Assembly: GCA_964420065.1 (NCBI GenBank)
Contig: CAYQQK010000001.1
Span: 62,001 to 126,000 of the forward strand
Direction: 5' to 3'
Length of the DNA stretch: 64,000 nt
From: CAYQQK01 sp964420065
GTDB lineage: Bacteria; Bacillota; Dethiobacteria; DTU022
Positions within the stretch are counted from its first letter, which is position 1. Each line of letters opens with the position of its first letter. The translations under genes and the position numbers were made by a program. The notes beneath the pieces were generated by a model. The model searched no databases and was not told where the DNA came from. It was given only the letters and a program-made list of their open reading frames with translations. Positions 51,298 to 59,861 of the stretch are shown here, piece by piece.

Positions 51298-53061
51298 ATG
51301 CCCTTGGATCCGACCAAATATGAGGACTGGCAAATTGCTGAAGCAGCCGAAGCAACAATGAAAACAGTGTATCAGCAGGCCGAAGAATTGGGTCTGGAAA
51401 AGGAGGAACTGCTCCCCCACGGTCATTACGTGGCCAAAGTAGACTACAAAAAGGTTTTGGCCCGGTTGAAGGATCATCCTGAAGGCAAGTACATCAACGT
51501 TACCGCGATTACCCCCACCCCCCTGGGCGAAGGGAAATCCACATCAACCATGGGTTTGGCTCAAGGCATGGGGAAACGGGGCAAGAATGTTTTTGCCACG
51601 ATACGGCAGCCTTCCGGCGGGCCGACAATGAACGTAAAAGGTTCCGCCGCCGGCGGGGGCCTTTCCCAGTGCATTCCTCTTACTCCATTTTCACTCGGTC
51701 TTACCGGTGATATCAACGCCGTCATGAATGCCCATAATCTGGCCATGGTTGCAGTCACCTCCCGGCTTCAACATGAATTCAACTCCAGCGATGCTTTTTT
51801 GGATCGCCGGGGTGTGAAGCGTCTGAATATTGACCCCCGCAACGTCGAAATGAGATGGATTATCGACTTTTGTGCCCAAGCTCTGCGCAACATCGTCATC
51901 GGTTTGGGCAGTCGAAAAGATGGGCTGATGATGCATTCCGGTTTTGCGATTGCTGTTTCTTCCGAAGTGATGGCGATCCTGGCCATGGCAACCGATTTGA
52001 AAGACATGCGGGAACGTCTGGGCCGGATTGTTGTCGCTTATGACAAGCGCGGCAATCCGATCACGACCGAGGATCTGGAGGTAGCCGGCGCCATGACCGC
52101 CTGGATGGCGGAAGCGATCAACCCGAACCTGTTGCAAACACTGGAAGGGCAGCCGGTTTTTGTTCATGCCGGCCCATTTGCAAACATTGCCATGGGGCAA
52201 TCCTCCATCATTGCCGACAAGGTAGCTTTGAAACTGGCCGATTACTGCATTACCGAATCGGGCTTTGCCGCGGATATCGGATTTGAAAAATTCTGGAACC
52301 TGAAATGCCGTACTTCGGGATTGAAGCCGAACTGTGCCGTGCTGGTTGCCACCATTCGTGCCCTGAAGTGTCACGGCGGGGCTCCGCTACCCTTGCCCGG
52401 CCAGCCTCTTGACCCGGCTTACAGCTCCGAACATCTGGAGTGGGTCGAGAAAGGTTGCGAAAATCTGGTTCATCACATCAATACGATCAAGAAGAGCGGC
52501 ATTAACCCGGTTGTTTGCATCAACGCTTTCCATACCGATACCGATAACGAAATCAAACTGGTGCGCCGTATCGCGGAGCAGGCCGGTGCGCGGGTAGCAC
52601 TGGCGAAGCACTGGCAGTACGGCGGCGAGGGAGCACTGGAACTGGCCGATGCAGTGATCGAAGCCTGCGCAGGACCATCAGATTTCAAATATTTGTACGA
52701 GCTTGATACTCCGTTACGGGATCGGATCAACCTCATTGCGACCGAGGTTTACGGGGCTGCCGGGGTGGAATATTCGGCCGAGGCGCTGGAAAAAGCCAGG
52801 CGGATGGAAAAGGATCCCAAATTCCAGGCCATGGGCACCTGTATGGTGAAAACCCATCTTTCACTGACCGACGATCCGTTGATAAAAGGTGTGCCCAAAG
52901 GATGGAAACTGTACATTCGTGATATTCTTACCTATGGTGGAGCCGGTTTTGTTGTGCCGGTTGCCGGGGCGATCTCGCTCATGCCCGGCACCTCGGCCAG
53001 CCCGGCTTTCCGCCGTGTTGATGTGGATGTGGAAACAGGGAAAGTGCAAGGGGTTTTCTAG
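51298..53061 (+). CDS. fhs: Formate-tetrahydrofolate ligase
   Basis: A 587-residue enzyme making 10-formyl-THF from formate, THF and ATP. It is the entry of the methyl branch in acetogens and runs in reverse in syntrophic acetate oxidisers; elsewhere it feeds purine synthesis. Motifs: P-loop TPTPLGEGKSTSTMGL (about 67-82), RQPSGGPTMNVKGSAAGGG and the closing GAGFVVPVAGAISLMPG. ATG 51298 has aaaaaaggagg at ideal spacing. An in-frame ATG at 51231 lacks a binding site. The N-terminus is slightly longer than in short homologues. The fol operon follows in opposite orientation. Confidence 0.97.
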   Translation: MPLDPTKYEDWQIAEAAEATMKTVYQQAEELGLEKEELLPHGHYVAKVDYKKVLARLKDHPEGKYINVTAITPTPLGEGKSTSTMGLAQGMGKRGKNVFATIRQPSGGPTMNVKGSAAGGGLSQCIPLTPFSLGLTGDINAVMNAHNLAMVAVTSRLQHEFNSSDAFLDRRGVKRLNIDPRNVEMRWIIDFCAQALRNIVIGLGSRKDGLMMHSGFAIAVSSEVMAILAMATDLKDMRERLGRIVVAYDKRGNPITTEDLEVAGAMTAWMAEAINPNLLQTLEGQPVFVHAGPFANIAMGQSSIIADKVALKLADYCITESGFAADIGFEKFWNLKCRTSGLKPNCAVLVATIRALKCHGGAPLPLPGQPLDPAYSSEHLEWVEKGCENLVHHINTIKKSGINPVVCINAFHTDTDNEIKLVRRIAEQAGARVALAKHWQYGGEGALELADAVIEACAGPSDFKYLYELDTPLRDRINLIATEVYGAAGVEYSAEALEKARRMEKDPKFQAMGTCMVKTHLSLTDDPLIKGVPKGWKLYIRDILTYGGAGFVVPVAGAISLMPGTSASPAFRRVDVDVETGKVQGVF

Positions 53062-53093
53062 AACGAAAATAATCCGGAAAAAATCAACCATGC

Positions 53094-53121
53094 GGGACGC
53101 CGCCCGGCGGCGTCCCCTTTC
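53094..53121 (+). terminator. Intrinsic terminator after fhs
   Basis: GGGACGCCG (53094-53102) pairs with CGGCGTCCC (53108-53116), followed by CTTTCT. It is also a plausible stop for the converging fol operon. Confidence 0.85.
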
Positions 53122-53249
53122 TGTGCGTGCCGCAGGCGAGGGGAGTAATGCGGTTATGGTTTTGGAGGTGGAGGAACATGATGAAAGATTCCGGTTTACG
53201 GTTAACGATAGAATCGGGGCCCAACTTTAAGCGGGAAACAGAACATCAT

Positions 53250-53804
53250 TCATCCGTGGAACCAGCGCCGCCGGTAGAGGCGCACCCCGGTTACCGGAAG
53301 GTTCCGCAAAAATTCGGCGACCGTGCGATCGGTCCCCGGTACCGGGGCTGCGGGTGCGATCTCGGCCAGGGGGACAAGAACAAAACTGCGTTCGATCAGG
53401 CGGGGGTGGGGAATTTCCAGGGTCGGGGTCTTAAGGATACAGGTACCGTAAAGGAGCAGGTCCAGGTCGATCGTGCGCGGCCCCCAGCGTTCCCGGCGCA
53501 CCCGGCCGAGCTGATCCTCCGTATCCAATAGAAGGCGCAGTAGTGCCGCCGGACGCAAGTTGGTCCCGATGGCGCATGCTCCATTAAGAAAAGGCCCCTG
53601 GGCCGGTCCCCCGACAGGCGTCGTTTCATAAACGGATGAAACGGCACAAAGCTCGATATCGGGATGGCCGATAATTTTACGTAAAGAAAGCTGCAGGCCT
53701 TGTAACCGGTTTCCTACATTGGATCCTAGACCGATGTACGCACAGTTCAGAACGGTTTTTCCTCCCTTTTGCGCTGCAAGTTCAGGCCGGGCTTGTTTGT
53801 GCAA
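53250..53804 (-). CDS. folK: 2-amino-4-hydroxy-6-hydroxymethyldihydropteridine pyrophosphokinase
   Basis: HPPK of folate synthesis, which transfers pyrophosphate from ATP to the pterin. Motifs: AYIGLGSNVGNRLQGLQ, SSVYETTPVGGPAQGPFLNG, RWGPRTIDLDLLLYG and PHPRLIERSFVLVPL. The first canonical start, TTG 53804, has no binding site and adds 18 residues not found in the family. CTG 53750 would give the exact family N-terminus (MNCAYIGLGSN) and is preceded by aagggagg, so non-canonical initiation is likely. Last gene of the folE-HD-folP-folB-folK operon. Confidence 0.93.
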   Translation of the reverse strand: MHKQARPELAAQKGGKTVLNCAYIGLGSNVGNRLQGLQLSLRKIIGHPDIELCAVSSVYETTPVGGPAQGPFLNGACAIGTNLRPAALLRLLLDTEDQLGRVRRERWGPRTIDLDLLLYGTCILKTPTLEIPHPRLIERSFVLVPLAEIAPAAPVPGTDRTVAEFLRNLPVTGVRLYRRRWFHG

Positions 53805-53822
53805 GGGCGGCGTTGCACCGGC

Positions 53823-54182
53823 CTATGTTTTGCCACGAGAAATTTCAACCCAGACCCCGCCCTGTACTCCCGGGAGGGGGGGGTTCGGTTTACCGACCCG
53901 TACGGTTGTTTCCAGTACGCCGGGCAGGGCCAGGATCCGTCCGGCAATCCGTTCCGCCACCGTTTCTAAAAGGCGGCAGGGGGGTCCGGTCAGGATCGCT
54001 TGCACCGCTTCCACTGCAGTGCAATAATCCAGAACCCGGTCCGGGTTGTCTTGAAGCGGCTGTTTGGCCGGGCTGGTCGTAATCGTTACGGTAACCTGGA
54101 ATTCCTGTCCCAGGGAGCGTTCTGCCGGCAGGACGCCATGGTATCCGTAGGCAGTAATTTGATTGATGATGATCCGGGTCAT
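53823..54182 (-). CDS. folB: Dihydroneopterin aldolase
   Basis: A 119-residue aldolase converting dihydroneopterin to hydroxymethyl-dihydropterin plus glycolaldehyde. Motifs: TRIIINQITAYGYHGVLPAE with Tyr and the conserved EFQVTVTI Glu, LDYCTAVEAV and LLETVAERIAGRIL. ATG 54182 has cggaggtg at eight bases; GTG 54194 is an alternative that overlaps the folP stop. Confidence 0.95.
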   Translation of the reverse strand: MTRIIINQITAYGYHGVLPAERSLGQEFQVTVTITTSPAKQPLQDNPDRVLDYCTAVEAVQAILTGPPCRLLETVAERIAGRILALPGVLETTVRVGKPNPPLPGVQGGVWVEISRGKT

Positions 54183-54190
54183 CTTCGAGT

Positions 54191-55351
54191 TCACCTCCGG
54201 ACGATCGCATCGGTCATGCGGACAACCCGCACCATTTCACGGACATCGTGTACTCGCACCACGGCGGCTCCCGCAGCGATGCCCAGAGCCACGGTGGCGG
54301 CAGTGCCTTCTTTGCGGTCCCCCTCGGGAAGATGCAGCGTTTTACCGATCATCGACTTGCGTGAAGTCCCAAGCAGAATGGGGTAACCGAGTCCGGTAAA
54401 GTCTTCCAGACGTTGCATCACCTCCAGGTTTTGCTCCAGGTCTTTACCGAAACCGATACCCGGATCTATAAAAATTTGATCCGGCCGCACTCCCGCTGCC
54501 AGGGCCAGCCCCACACTTTGTTGTAGAGAAGCCATGACGTCGGGAAGCAGATCGTCGTAAACGGTATTTTCCTGGTTGTGCATCAGGCAGACCGGCACAC
54601 CGTAGCGGACCGCCAACCTGGCCAGGCCGGGTTCTTTTTTAAAACCCCAGACATCGTTGATCAGCACCGCTCCCAATTTTAGTGCCGCCTCGGCCACGGA
54701 AACCTTGTAGGTATCGATCGAAATAGGCGTATTGAAATCGGGGGAGGTCTGCAGGGCCCGGATGACCGGTAGGACCCGGCCCAGCTCTTCTTCAGCCGGA
54801 ACCGGGCGGTTTCCCGGCCGGGTAGATTCGCCACCAATATCGATCAGATCGGCACCCGCCACGGCCATCTCCTTGGCCCAGGTTACAGCGGCGTCGATAC
54901 CGGGAAAACGCCCCCCGTCGGAGAAGGAATCGGGGGTCAGGTTAAGAATACCCATGACCAGGGTTCGTTTGCCCAGGGGCAAACGCCACGAGCCGAGGTC
55001 CAGCGTGCCGGCGGGTTTGCGATAAGCATTTCGTGCGGTAACGCTCAGGGCGGCACCGGCTGCCTGCAGTTCCGGGCGGGTGGACAGGATTCGGGCCAGT
55101 TGGGCCAGTATGCCCCTGGCACCGCTCAGAAGTAAACCGCCGCCTCCCGATGAATAAGTCAGCACCGCCGCCCCCGCCTCACCCGCCTTCCTGATCACAA
55201 ACCTTGTCTCCAGCGGGTCCAGCCCACGCATTTTAACGGTAATGGACCCGATTGCGGGGATGAAAGCAACCGCCGCCTCCGCCGCACAGCCCATCCGGGC
55301 CAATTCCCGCTCCGGATCAACCAGGCGGTAAAGAAAACATTGTCCGGGCAT
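54191..55351 (-). CDS. folP: Dihydropteroate synthase with N-terminal extension
   Basis: A 386-residue sulfonamide-target enzyme joining pterin and pABA. The catalytic TIM barrel starts near residue 130: MGILNLTPDSFSDGGRF, DIGGESTRPGNRPVPAEEE, FIDPGIGFGKDLEQNLEVM, LLGTSRKSMIG and the closing RVHDVREMVRVVRMTDAI. Residues 1-125 are an extra domain rich in Ala/Gly/Leu. Many clostridial DHPS proteins carry such an extension of unknown function. ATG 55351 follows aagaggtg. Its 3' end abuts folB. Confidence 0.95.
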   Translation of the reverse strand: MPGQCFLYRLVDPERELARMGCAAEAAVAFIPAIGSITVKMRGLDPLETRFVIRKAGEAGAAVLTYSSGGGGLLLSGARGILAQLARILSTRPELQAAGAALSVTARNAYRKPAGTLDLGSWRLPLGKRTLVMGILNLTPDSFSDGGRFPGIDAAVTWAKEMAVAGADLIDIGGESTRPGNRPVPAEEELGRVLPVIRALQTSPDFNTPISIDTYKVSVAEAALKLGAVLINDVWGFKKEPGLARLAVRYGVPVCLMHNQENTVYDDLLPDVMASLQQSVGLALAAGVRPDQIFIDPGIGFGKDLEQNLEVMQRLEDFTGLGYPILLGTSRKSMIGKTLHLPEGDRKEGTAATVALGIAAGAAVVRVHDVREMVRVVRMTDAIVRR

Positions 55352-55432
55352 TGGCTACACCTCTTCATGTTTGAACCGGTTGCCGTGGGTCAATCAACCG
55401 GCCCGCTTTTTCTATTGTTACTGCAAGATCAC

Positions 55433-55948
55433 CTAGTACCGTAACCCATTGACCGTGGGACGACGGCCGGCGGAACGGCAATCCGGCTGGGCATGGCAAC
55501 AGTAGCACAAACGGGAAAACCGGTCCGCCTCCCACAAAGCCGTGGCCAGGGGAGAACCGGCCTCCGTTTCCGGTTTATGCCGGTGCGCGGCAATGGCGGC
55601 GATGATCATTTCCTGTTCTGCTGCCGTAAATCCGGCCGCTTCCAGGATCGGCCCGGCCAAATTCGCGCTCTCCCGGGCATGACAGGTTCCATCCCGGTAC
55701 TCCCGGAATCGCCCAATATCATGCAAAATTCCTGCGGCGTATGCCATTTCTTTTGAAATGAAGCGTTCGCCCCGTTCCAACAAAAGCAGGTAGGTCAGGC
55801 GGGCCACGGTCAGCAGGTGTTCAAAGTCATGGTGGCAAAAACAGCGGTTTTCTTCCAATGCCTTGTTTCTTGAAAGATAATACTGGTATTCCTTGCCGGC
55901 AATAATCCGGTTGACCCGATCCAGGCTTCCTTTGATCTTTTTTCTCAT
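55433..55948 (-). CDS. HD-domain phosphohydrolase
   Basis: A 171-residue metal-dependent HD protein: HHDFEHLLTVARLTYLLLLE (residues about 39-58), GILHDIGRFREYRDGT with the HD pair (about 75-76), and AAIAAHRHKPETEAG. The substrate is unknown; its place between folE and folP suggests a phosphohydrolase step near pterin or nucleotide metabolism, for instance the missing dihydroneopterin-triphosphate dephosphorylation. That is inference only. Confidence 0.85.
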   Translation of the reverse strand: MRKKIKGSLDRVNRIIAGKEYQYYLSRNKALEENRCFCHHDFEHLLTVARLTYLLLLERGERFISKEMAYAAGILHDIGRFREYRDGTCHARESANLAGPILEAAGFTAAEQEMIIAAIAAHRHKPETEAGSPLATALWEADRFSRLCYCCHAQPDCRSAGRRPTVNGLRY

Positions 55949-55954
55949 GTTACG

Positions 55955-56527
55955 TTATCCGCGGTTTCCTTTGATCAGACTGAAGGCTTCTTCCCGGGAA
56001 CTTGCATTACGCCGGAAAAGGCCGCGAACTGCCGAGGTTACCGTGATCGCCCCCGGCTTGTTGACACCCCGGATGCTCATACATAAATGCTCCGCCTCCA
56101 CGACCACGACCACCCCTTTCGGATGTAATTCTTCGGCAATGACATTGGCCACGGTGCTGGTCAATCTTTCTTGCAACTGGGGCCGGCGGGAAACAATTTC
56201 GATTACCCGGACCAGTTTGCTCAGGCCGACGATCCGTCCCTCATCGGGGATGTAGGCGACGTGTGCTTTGCCGTAAAAGGGGAGCAGGTGATGTTCACAC
56301 ATCGAATAAAAGGAAATATCTTTAACGATAACCATTTCATCATGCCCGTCAGCCATGAAACAGGTAGCCAGAGGTTCCCGGGGGTTCCGGAACATTCCCG
56401 AAAAAAGTTCACCGTACATTTTGGCGACCCGTTTCGGGGTGTCACGTAACCCTTCACGATCCGGATCCTCTCCTACTGCCTCGAGGATCATCTTTACTGC
56501 GCGTTCAATTTTCGCTTCATCTACCAC
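55955..56527 (-). CDS. folE: GTP cyclohydrolase I
   Basis: A 190-residue zinc enzyme opening GTP to dihydroneopterin triphosphate, first step of folate synthesis. Motifs: DTPKRVAKMYGELFSGM, SMCEHHLLPFYGKAHVAYIP (zinc Cys and catalytic His), SKLVRVIEIVSRRPQLQERL, and the second Cys in EAEHLCMSIRGV. GTG 56527 with aaggaagg is chosen; the frame is open much further upstream, but that stretch lies inside the CPBP gene. Confidence 0.96.
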   Translation of the reverse strand: MVDEAKIERAVKMILEAVGEDPDREGLRDTPKRVAKMYGELFSGMFRNPREPLATCFMADGHDEMVIVKDISFYSMCEHHLLPFYGKAHVAYIPDEGRIVGLSKLVRVIEIVSRRPQLQERLTSTVANVIAEELHPKGVVVVVEAEHLCMSIRGVNKPGAITVTSAVRGLFRRNASSREEAFSLIKGNRG

Positions 56528-56541
56528 GCTGATCCTTCCTT

Positions 56542-57858
56542 TCAAGGCACCAGTATTTGCGGCAGGAACAGTACCAGGGCATGCAAAAAAGCGCAAGCGG
56601 CTATATTTTCCGAGCGCAGGTAAACAAACCCAAGGACCAGGGTCAGACCCGGGACGAGGACAGCTATTTCGACCAGGGTGTAGGGATAAGCGAATTTCCA
56701 TGGTGCCGTAAATAGAAGCAGGGTCAGGTGGACCGTAACCGCCACCGGAACGGTCAGAAAAAGTCCTGTTGTTGTCCCAAAACGCCTGCTCAAGGTGGTT
56801 TGGACATATCCGCGCCAGATCGCTTCCCGGGCCAAGCCGGCGACTACAAAAAGCCGGATCAAGGTTGCGCCGGTATCCCAGCCTGCAAAGGCAATTCCTT
56901 TGGGTATGCCAGAAGTAACTACGGCCAGCATGGCCGCCGCCGCGACGGCCATGAAATAGCCCCTCAACACTGTTTCCCGGCGCAGCCCGAAGTCCAGGTA
57001 ATCGATGTGCCCGGAGCGGGCCAAACAAATAAGTAGAAGTATGGCCGCCCAATAGCCGGCGGAAGCTGTTGCGGCGGGTGTCACACCGGAAAGAGACAAC
57101 AGTTCACCACCCATCGTCAAAAGGAGGACCGGAAATAGCGCCACCAGGTTGGTCTTCCGGGGGGGTGTCTGCAGCAGTTGTTTCGTATACGGGGTATAGT
57201 GGTGGTCCGCTGTAAAAATAGCCAGCACCAGCAGGATCATGGCGAACAAAAGCAAATAAAACAAGGCGGCCAGGAACGGAATAACCGGTTGCTGTAACAA
57301 TACAGGCGGGAAAAGTGGGGCACCCGTTTGATCAAGGAAATAATAATAAGCAGCCCCGGCTATGGGTCGGAAGGTCAGTGGGATGAACCCCTCCCAAAGC
57401 ACCGGTAATGCGGCCTGATGTTCCAGGATCTTGAGGGCGCGACGGCGGTTTACCGGCCTTTCAACAGGCATAAAAATAATATCACCCTGTTTTTCCGCCA
57501 TGACCTCTTCCGTCATGGCGGCGAAAAAACCGGTTGGGTTGCGATATGATTCCCCGGCCCGGCTCGTCATGCCATACTGCCCGCAACCGAGCAGAAGCAC
57601 CCCAAATTGTTTTCCCTCTATGTAAAGGGGAATGATCGTGCCTCCCCCGGGAAAAGAAATGTTCATGCCGTTCAGGACAAAAGCCCATGGTTCAAAAGTA
57701 TAAATTTCACGAGTTTCAAAATGGAGGGGCGGTGAGGCCAGAATTCCCGGGAACGAATAAGCCAAAATAAAAGCGGCAACTGCCAGGACCACAATCACGC
57801 CCAGCATGATCATCAGCTTCACGAAGTAGTTTACCCTGGTGAAACGGTGTAAAGGCAC
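56542..57858 (-). CDS. CPBP-type intramembrane protease-like protein with large N-terminal domain
   Basis: A 438-residue membrane protein. One membrane helix near residues 12-35, then about 150 residues probably outside the membrane, then about eight further helices. The C-terminal part carries CPBP/CAAX-protease-like signatures: AREAIWRGYVQ with Glu and Arg, a His in VAVTVHLTL, and a later ACAFLHALVLF. These are weaker than the usual EExxxR motif, so enzymatic activity is uncertain. It lies 15 bases upstream of folE in the same direction, so it probably leads the fol operon. Confidence 0.65.
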   Translation of the reverse strand: MPLHRFTRVNYFVKLMIMLGVIVVLAVAAFILAYSFPGILASPPLHFETREIYTFEPWAFVLNGMNISFPGGGTIIPLYIEGKQFGVLLLGCGQYGMTSRAGESYRNPTGFFAAMTEEVMAEKQGDIIFMPVERPVNRRRALKILEHQAALPVLWEGFIPLTFRPIAGAAYYYFLDQTGAPLFPPVLLQQPVIPFLAALFYLLLFAMILLVLAIFTADHHYTPYTKQLLQTPPRKTNLVALFPVLLLTMGGELLSLSGVTPAATASAGYWAAILLLICLARSGHIDYLDFGLRRETVLRGYFMAVAAAAMLAVVTSGIPKGIAFAGWDTGATLIRLFVVAGLAREAIWRGYVQTTLSRRFGTTTGLFLTVPVAVTVHLTLLLFTAPWKFAYPYTLVEIAVLVPGLTLVLGFVYLRSENIAACAFLHALVLFLPQILVP

Positions 57859-58030
57859 TTTGCCGCCCCCCGGAACATGGTCTGGTTTACGGCCGCTGTT
57901 TTAGCTTCGACGATAAGCAGCATTTTCCTGCTCCATCATCCTTGGCGCCCGAGCCGGTGACAACGGCTTTTTGTTATTTTCAAGGCCGTCTTTTTTTGCT
58001 ATAGTAAACTCGGGAGGTGTGTTGCTACCG

Positions 58031-58807
58031 ATGTTATTTGCTATCGATGTTGGGAATACCAATATAATGGTTGGGGTTTTTAGCGGGGACCGCATTCGGG
58101 CTTGCTGGCGCCTGGCCACCCATTCCGAAAGCACCGAGGACGAGCTGGGCATTGTTTTCAAGAGTTTGTTGTTCCAGGCCGGCCTGGAGGTGAAAGAGAT
58201 CACCGCTCTTGCCATTTCATCGGTTGTTCCCCCCCTGATGTACTCCTTGGTGAAAATGTCCCGTAAATATTTTTCTCTGGATCCCCTGGTGATCGGTCCC
58301 GACCTGGATACCGGTCTGAATATCCTTTATGACAACCCCCGTGAAGTGGGAGCAGACCGCATCGTCAACGCGGTTGCCGGTTACAGTCTCTACGGTGGGC
58401 CCCTTATTATTGTCGATTTCGGGACGGCAACCACCTTTTGTGCCGTTTCCGAAAGGGGGGACTATCTCGGTGGAGCTATTGCGCCGGGGATCGACATTTC
58501 CACCGAAGCCCTCTTTCAAAAGGCGGCCAAGCTACCTCGTGTTGAGTTGTGCAAACCCCGGCGGGTGATCGGTAAAGATACCATCAGCAGTATGCAATCG
58601 GGAATCATCTATGGATTTGCCGGCCAGGTGGATGGTATCGTGCGGCGGATGGCGCGGGAGCTGGAATCCACCCCTCTGGTGGTCGCTACAGGCGGTCTCG
58701 CCGGGTTGCTCGCCGAAGAATCAGAAACGATCAACCGGGTTAGCCCCTTTTTAACCCTGGAAGGATTAAAAATTATTTACCGTCGACACGGCTCCCCCAC
58801 TGATTGA
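58031..58807 (+). CDS. coaX: Type III pantothenate kinase
   Basis: A 258-residue ASKHA-fold kinase for the first step of coenzyme A synthesis, needing a monovalent cation. Motifs: AIDVGNTNIMVGVFSGDRI (residues 4-22), PREVGADRIVNAVAGYSLY, IIVDFGTATTFCAVSERGDY and GGAIAPGIDISTEALF. ATG 58031 gives the family N-terminus and has gggaggtg upstream. In Bacillus coaX directly follows ftsH; here fhs and the fol operon are inserted between. Confidence 0.95.
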   Translation: MLFAIDVGNTNIMVGVFSGDRIRACWRLATHSESTEDELGIVFKSLLFQAGLEVKEITALAISSVVPPLMYSLVKMSRKYFSLDPLVIGPDLDTGLNILYDNPREVGADRIVNAVAGYSLYGGPLIIVDFGTATTFCAVSERGDYLGGAIAPGIDISTEALFQKAAKLPRVELCKPRRVIGKDTISSMQSGIIYGFAGQVDGIVRRMARELESTPLVVATGGLAGLLAEESETINRVSPFLTLEGLKIIYRRHGSPTD

Positions 58808-58848
58808 ACCGCGACGCGGCCTAAAACATACCTTTTTATTACGACCGC

Positions 58849-58882
58849 ACCTCCCGGATCGTCATGTTTCGGGAGGTTTTTG
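58849..58882 (+). terminator. Intrinsic terminator after coaX
   Basis: ACCTCCCG (58849-58856) pairs with CGGGAGGT (58870-58877), 13-base loop, then TTTTTG. The next 235 bases to 59117 hold no recognisable gene. Confidence 0.85.
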
Positions 58883-59117
58883 TGTGTTTGCCGGGGTGTT
58901 GATTGCGGTTACAGGTGCAGCCCGTCTTCCGTTTCCGGGCGGGCCGGCACAACAAGGGTGCGCCTGATGTTGTTGTGGCCGGGAAGCAGGCACAACTCCC
59001 CATGCGACCCGGTGCGGTTTGATATTTTACGTCATTCCCTCCCGGATCTATACTGGTGCTGTTCCGATACCGGAATACAAAAATCCGGCTGAGCCGGTCG
59101 AAAGGGGGTTTTTCAAA

Positions 59118-59348
59118 ATGGCGGTAACCGCAGTGCCCTTGCAGTCTCGCCTTCAACTCCGTCTAAACGTGGGGACGAATGACCAGGGCAATTCGATCAT
59201 GCGAACCAGAACATTTAACAATGTCAAGCCCCAGGCCGGGCATGAAGCGCTCTACCTCACGGGGCAGGATCTGGCTGCACTTCAGGTTCACTCCCTGGAA
59301 GCAATTCGGCGGGTAGATGAGATGGATCTGGAAGTGGAAGAGATCTAG
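59118..59348 (+). CDS. DUF1659 family protein
   Basis: A 76-residue protein of unknown function. The pattern LQSRLQLRLNVGTNDQGNSI, then RTRTFNNVKPQA and the closing AIRRVDEMDLEVEE matches DUF1659, commonly paired with DUF2922 as here. ATG 59118 with aaaggggg upstream. Confidence 0.82.
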   Translation: MAVTAVPLQSRLQLRLNVGTNDQGNSIMRTRTFNNVKPQAGHEALYLTGQDLAALQVHSLEAIRRVDEMDLEVEEI

Positions 59349-59391
59349 CTGCGTTGCAGGGTGAAATTAAACCAAACAAAGGAGGGGTGTC

Positions 59392-59610
59392 ATGAACCGG
59401 ACGCTGCAACTGATATTCAAAAATGACGGGGGCCGTAATGTCACCATTTCCATGGCCGATGCTCGTGAAGATCTCGAGGCAGCAGAAGTAGAAACTGTGA
59501 TGGACAATATTTTGCAGCGCGATCTTTTTTCTTCATCCGGGGGTGATCTGTCCTCCCCGGTCCTGGCTCAGGTCGTAACCCGGGTTGTAGAGACTCTGGT
59601 TGAGTTCTAG
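59392..59610 (+). CDS. DUF2922 family protein
   Basis: A 72-residue protein of unknown function: RTLQLIFKNDGGRNVTISMA, DAREDLEAAEVETVMDNIL, then FSSSGGDLSSPVLAQVVTRV. It is the usual partner of DUF1659. ATG 59392 with aaaggagggg. A terminator follows. Confidence 0.82.
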   Translation: MNRTLQLIFKNDGGRNVTISMADAREDLEAAEVETVMDNILQRDLFSSSGGDLSSPVLAQVVTRVVETLVEF

Positions 59611-59626
59611 CTTCTTTGATCTCCGG

Positions 59627-59656
59627 GGGGCCGTTCCCAGAGAGCGGCCCCTTTTC
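59627..59656 (+). terminator. Intrinsic terminator after the DUF2922 gene
   Basis: GGGGCCG (59627-59633) pairs with CGGCCCC (59645-59651), then TTTTC. Confidence 0.85.
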
Positions 59657-59676
59657 TAGGTGCGCCCAGCATGGGC
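59651..59676 (+). mobile_element. Possible group IIC intron 5'-end remnant, copy B
   Basis: After the terminator stem, TTCTAG is followed by GTGCGCCCAGCATGGGC. This matches copy A (23683-23708) at 23 of 26 bases. GTGCG at 59660-59664 is the group II intron 5' consensus, and the position just after a terminator is the group IIC target type. Nothing further of an intron is seen downstream. Confidence 0.45.
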
Positions 59677-59861
59677 CACCAATATCAAATACCTCGGATA
59701 CGGTTTCTACACCCAATCCTGTCAACAGGATAACCGGATCACTTCCCGGGAAGAGCCTCGATCCCTTTTTCTCCCGGTTCGGGTCTGCCCTCCCGGCACC
59801 CTTTACTTCCTTCCTTCATACCTTGAAGTAACGGCGGTATGCCCTGAAGGAAGGATTGACC

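Noticed and set aside
53127..53531. 134-codon open frame on the plus strand
   Set aside because: Most of it is antisense to folK and reads like a shadow frame; only the first part is kept as an open question.
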